A stretch of 18,115 nt of DNA, taken from assembly GCA_937934705.1 (NCBI GenBank), contig CALGYY010000267.1:1-18115 (forward strand), written 5' to 3'. This stretch comes from an uncultured Bacteroidota bacterium (GTDB lineage: Bacteria; Bacteroidota; Bacteroidia; Bacteroidales; CAIWKO01). Positions 15,194 through 18,115 of this stretch are shown here, piece after piece. Below the pieces are notes generated by a model. That model was not told the origin of the DNA, did no database searches, and saw only the letters and a program-made list of their open reading frames with translations. Each line of letters starts with the position of its first letter. Positions within the stretch are counted from its first letter, which is position 1. The translations under genes were made by a program, and so were the position numbers.

Positions 15194-17326
15194 ATGAAAA
15201 AAATGATCTTATCAACAGCCATCGCCATGCTGCTGATGGCTGCGCTTTTCGCACAAAGCAAAGTCTTTACCCTTGAAGACATTTTCCGTAACAGGGATCT
15301 GTACCCGGAATCCTACAGCGGCCTGCAGTGGATCGGCAACAGTCCGGCCTACTCATTCCAGGAGGCCAATGCCCTGATGAAGGGCAGCCTTGACAAAGAG
15401 GATGAACAAATCCTGGTGAGTCTGGAAAAACTCAATACGGCCATAAAGGCGGTGGGCGGATCATCTCAGAAGCGTTTCCCCTTTGTAACATGGGCCGACA
15501 GCGACCGTTTTTCTTTCCTGGCGGATCAGGTGATGTATGAATACGTGCTGAGCACCGGAAAAGCCCGGAAGCTGGCCATTTGCGAAAAAGAGGCCCAAAA
15601 CCACGACATGGCTCCGCTGACTGCTTATGTTGCCTACACCCGTGATAACAATCTTTTCGTGGCCATGGGAGAAAAGCAGGTCCAGCTCAGTTTCGAACCG
15701 GATACCGGGGTGATTACAGGACAGATCGTGCACCGCAATGAGTGGGGAATCGAAAAAGGTACTTTCTGGTCACCGGATGGCAAGGCGCTGGCCTTTTACC
15801 GCATGGATGAAAGCATGGTGACGAACTACCCCCTGGTTGACATCAGTCAGGTACCGGCTGTTGTTGAGAATACGCGCTATCCCATGGCAGGGATGAACAG
15901 TCACGTGGTGAGTATCGGGATATACAATACCGCAAATTCATCTCTGGTCTTTCTGAATACCGGAGCTCCCGGAGAGGAGTTTCTGACCAACATCACCTGG
16001 ACCCCTGATTCAAAGTATATCCTTGTGGCGGTATTAAACCGTGCGCAGGATCATATGTGGCTGAAAATGTACGATGCCTCAAACGGAAAGTATTTACGAA
16101 CCCTATTTGAAGAAACAGACCCTCAATACGTGGAACCGCTGCACGGTCCGGTATTCCTGAAGAAAAACCCGGCGCAGTTTATCTGGCAAAGTCCGCGCGA
16201 CGGATACAATCACCTCTATCTTTATGATTTAAATGGTCAGCTGATCAAGCAATTGACCAGTGGCAACTGGATGGTCACCCAATTTCACGGAATATCGGCT
16301 GATGACAAAAAGGCCTGGTTTTCAGCCACCAAAGAAAGTCCCGTCTGCCGGGATCTTTATAACATCGAAATACCGTCAGGAAAGATCAAAAGGCTGACAG
16401 AAGGTGCCGGCTGGCATGATGTAATCCTGTCGGACGACCTGTCGCACTTTATTGATGATTTCTCCAGTCTGTCCATTGCTTCCCTCTATTCAGCCTACTC
16501 TTCGGAAGGCAAAAAGCTGAAAGAGCTTGTGCGTGACGAGAACCCTTTGAAAGATTATAAGCTGGGTAAAACAAGGATCTTCACCCTGAAGAGCGATCTG
16601 GGGGATGATCTGTACTGCAGACTGATCACACCCGCTGATTTTGATTCCACGCGTCGTTACCCCGTACTGGTGTATGTATACGGGGGGCCTCACAATCAGC
16701 TCATCACCAATACCTGGCTGGGTGGCGCCGGATTATTCCTGAATTATCTCGCCAACCAGGGATATATTGTCTTCGGGATGGATAACCACGGTACTGCAGG
16801 CCGGGGTCAGGAATTTGAGCAGGTCATACACCGGCAAGTGGGGGTGCAGGAAGTCAAAGACCAGATGACGGGGGTGAACTATCTGAAATCCCTCCCTTAT
16901 GTTGACCGTAACCGCATTGGCGTGCACGGCTGGAGCTACGGCGGTTTCATGACGATCTCCATGCTTGTTCAGCACCCGGAAGCTTTTAAGGTTGGTGTAG
17001 CCGGAGGACCGGTTTGTGACTGGAAGTACTATGAGGTGATGTATGGAGAGCGTTATATGGATACTCCGGCAGAGAATGCTGCCGGTTATGACCGTTCAGC
17101 CCTCACCAATAGGGTGGACCTGTTGAAAGCCCGTCTGCTGATCATTCACGGCACCATGGATCCCACGGTTGTACAGCAGAACTCCCTGGATTTTATCCAG
17201 CAGTGTGTTAAGAAAGGTGTTTTGGTGGATTACTCGGTTTATCCCGGTCACGAGCACAATGTGGGCGGGATTGACCGTTTACATCTTTACCGGGCGATTG
17301 AACAGTATATCAGGGAACACCTGTAG
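15194..17326 (+). CDS. S9 family peptidase, DPP-IV-like (beta-propeller plus alpha/beta hydrolase)
   Basis: 710 residues from ATG 15194, which starts a clear signal peptide (MKKMILSTAIAMLLMAALFA). The N-terminal two thirds is the DPPIV_N beta-propeller; the C-terminal third is the peptidase S9 domain with nucleophile S581 in GWSYGG, D656 in HGTMDPTV and H688 in YPGHEHNVGG. The segment HRNEWGIEKGTFWSPDG (about 180-196) corresponds to the DPP-IV double-Glu loop that holds the free N-terminus of the substrate; here it reads N182-E183, so only one Glu remains. Bacteroidota S9 members of this type release dipeptides or tripeptides from peptides, often after proline. The exact specificity cannot be fixed. 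Second gene of the operon with the PstS-like lipoprotein; its stop is 2 bases from the converging phosphatase gene. Confidence 0.95.
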   Translation: MKKMILSTAIAMLLMAALFAQSKVFTLEDIFRNRDLYPESYSGLQWIGNSPAYSFQEANALMKGSLDKEDEQILVSLEKLNTAIKAVGGSSQKRFPFVTWADSDRFSFLADQVMYEYVLSTGKARKLAICEKEAQNHDMAPLTAYVAYTRDNNLFVAMGEKQVQLSFEPDTGVITGQIVHRNEWGIEKGTFWSPDGKALAFYRMDESMVTNYPLVDISQVPAVVENTRYPMAGMNSHVVSIGIYNTANSSLVFLNTGAPGEEFLTNITWTPDSKYILVAVLNRAQDHMWLKMYDASNGKYLRTLFEETDPQYVEPLHGPVFLKKNPAQFIWQSPRDGYNHLYLYDLNGQLIKQLTSGNWMVTQFHGISADDKKAWFSATKESPVCRDLYNIEIPSGKIKRLTEGAGWHDVILSDDLSHFIDDFSSLSIASLYSAYSSEGKKLKELVRDENPLKDYKLGKTRIFTLKSDLGDDLYCRLITPADFDSTRRYPVLVYVYGGPHNQLITNTWLGGAGLFLNYLANQGYIVFGMDNHGTAGRGQEFEQVIHRQVGVQEVKDQMTGVNYLKSLPYVDRNRIGVHGWSYGGFMTISMLVQHPEAFKVGVAGGPVCDWKYYEVMYGERYMDTPAENAAGYDRSALTNRVDLLKARLLIIHGTMDPTVVQQNSLDFIQQCVKKGVLVDYSVYPGHEHNVGGIDRLHLYRAIEQYIREHL

Positions 17327-17328
17327 TT

Positions 17329-18018
17329 CTAAACGATGTCCATGATATAACGGTCCACGAATTCGCGGACACAGGCATCACCGCCTTTATGGCTCAGGAC
17401 CACGCTGACCTCGTTGCGGACTTTGTCAACGGCATCCGAGGGGCATGCGCTGAAACCCACGGCGCGTATCACCGGAAGATCATTCACATCATCCCCGATG
17501 TAAGCCACATCTTCGCGCCTGATTTTCATCTCCCTGCACCATTTATCAAGGATTTCAAGCTTTTTCCACGTCCCGACGTATACATACGGCACCTTAAGCA
17601 TTTTCGCCCTGGCCTGTATGATATTATCATTGATACCGCTGCTTATAAAAGCCGTGGGGATGCCCGCTTCAGCCATTTTGATCAGGGCCATACCGTCTTT
17701 GGTGTTGAACTTTTTCAGTTCGTCGCCCGATTGTGAATAGTACATGCCGCCATCTGTGAGAACGCCGTCGACATCCATCGCCAACAGCCTGATATTCCGG
17801 AACTCTTTTGAGCAGCAACTCAGGTCTTCATACAGCAGCCGCTCCAGCGGAAAATTGAGAACCTCCGCCAGCCGCATCAGTTCCTTTACGCCGGGGTCTG
17901 CTTTTCCCTGTTCAATGAGCTCAATGGGTGTGGTAATGCCGCATTTTTCGCGCATCTGCGCGGGACTGATCTTCTTTTTCAGCCTCAGGTGGCGTATGTT
18001 CTTTCCCAGCGGGTTCAT
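17329..18018 (-). CDS. kdsC: KdsC-family HAD phosphatase with N-terminal helix-turn-helix domain
   Basis: 229 residues, cytosolic. Residues about 1-63 look like an XRE-type helix-turn-helix (GKNIRHLRLKKKISPAQM, IELIEQGKADPGVKELMRLA, LNFPLERLL). Residues about 74-229 are a HAD phosphatase of the KdsC/YrbI class: DVDGVLTDGG with nucleophile D82 and D84, SSG (126-128), lysines 152-153, GDDVNDLPVI (175-184), and the family's C-terminal LSHKGGDACVRE. KdsC removes phosphate from 3-deoxy-D-manno-octulosonate 8-phosphate in LPS core synthesis. The motif II region reads SSGIN, not the usual TGR, so a related sugar acid phosphate is possible. Ordinary KdsC is about 170-190 residues, and the extra length is the HTH part. 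The ATG overlaps the TGA of an upstream gene (ATGA). Confidence 0.85.
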   Translation of the reverse strand: MNPLGKNIRHLRLKKKISPAQMREKCGITTPIELIEQGKADPGVKELMRLAEVLNFPLERLLYEDLSCCSKEFRNIRLLAMDVDGVLTDGGMYYSQSGDELKKFNTKDGMALIKMAEAGIPTAFISSGINDNIIQARAKMLKVPYVYVGTWKKLEILDKWCREMKIRREDVAYIGDDVNDLPVIRAVGFSACPSDAVDKVRNEVSVVLSHKGGDACVREFVDRYIMDIV

Positions 18019-18069
18019 ACGAGTTGGCGGTTAATGGCTGCTGCCAGGGGTTTGAGGCTGGCAAACAGT
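18015..18069 (-). CDS. C-terminal fragment of an unknown gene, cut by the contig end
   Basis: On the minus strand one frame from 18068 runs open for 17 codons (LFASLKPLAAAINRQLV) and stops at TGA 18017-18015. That stop shares ATGA with the start of the phosphatase gene, the classic 4-base overlap of coupled genes. Everything upstream is adapter. Too short to identify. Confidence 0.45.
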
Positions 18070-18115
18070 AGATCGGAAGAGCACACGTCTGAACTCCAGT
18101 CACATTCCTTTATCT
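18070..18115. other. Illumina TruSeq adapter contamination (right end)
   Basis: Starts AGATCGGAAGAGC, continues with the TruSeq indexed adapter, the index ATTCCTTT (TruSeq index 27) and ATCT. Exact inverted copy of 1-46. Not genomic. Read on the minus strand it gives the well-known artefact peptide GVQTCALPI. Confidence 0.98.

Noticed and set aside
17921..18103. Minus-strand reading frame of 60 codons starting MTGVQTCALPI
   Set aside because: Its first residues are translated adapter; the rest is out of frame with the HTH-phosphatase and the gene fragment before it.
1..18115. The terminal inverted repeats as ends of a transposon, linear plasmid or phage
   Set aside because: The repeat is exactly a commercial sequencing adapter with its index; no transposase or phage gene is present.

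Overview
The window is a chromosomal-type fragment from a member of the Bacteroidota, most likely an uncultured one recovered from metagenomic sequencing. The signs are: several exact copies of the Bacteroidota -7 promoter box TAnnTTTG (4586-4593, 4906-4913, 14056-14063, 14188-14195), few clear Shine-Dalgarno sequences, many lipoproteins, a Bacteroidota-style S9 dipeptidyl peptidase, and a KDO-phosphate phosphatase (LPS synthesis, so Gram-negative). The first and last 46 bases (1-46 and 18070-18115) are not biological. They are an Illumina TruSeq indexed adapter (index ATTCCTTT) in opposite orientations, so real sequence runs from 47 to 18069 and both end genes are cut by the contig, not by nature.

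Region 1 (47-4537, minus strand) is a tightly packed five-gene operon read leftwards from a good promoter at 4586-4593. It encodes a cytosolic coiled-coil protein, a membrane-anchored coiled-coil protein resembling PspA/Vipp1, a small membrane protein, a substrate-binding protein fused to a peptidoglycan-binding OmpA domain, and a SsuC/TauC-type ABC permease with an Ig-like domain inserted after its first membrane helix. A strong hairpin separates the last two genes. The ATPase expected for a transporter would lie beyond the contig end. This looks like an unusual envelope-tethered ABC system tied to a PspA-like stress or scaffold module.

Region 2 (4648-7079) holds a small lipoprotein and a membrane-anchored alpha/beta hydrolase (minus), and divergently a beta-lactamase-fold serine hydrolase lipoprotein (plus). 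Region 3 (7080-8489) is an AT-rich spacer followed by an actin/ParM-like ATPase in which the phosphate-1 motif, normally at the extreme N-terminus, is at the extreme C-terminus: an apparent natural circular permutation. It ends in a clear intrinsic terminator. Region 4 (8501-12188) has a predicted outer-membrane protein with an HEVFGH motif and a large secreted TPR protein.

Region 5 (12181-14041, minus) is a two-gene operon with an 8-base overlap: a lipoprotein and a radical SAM/SPASM-like enzyme, probably an enzyme with its substrate or partner. Region 6 (14217-17326, plus) pairs a PstS-like lipoprotein whose usual phosphate loop is degenerate with a DPP-IV-type S9 peptidase. Region 7 (17329-18069, minus) is a KdsC-family phosphatase with an N-terminal helix-turn-helix domain, overlapping by ATGA the tail of another gene lost at the contig end. 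No tRNA, rRNA, CRISPR or insertion sequence was seen.
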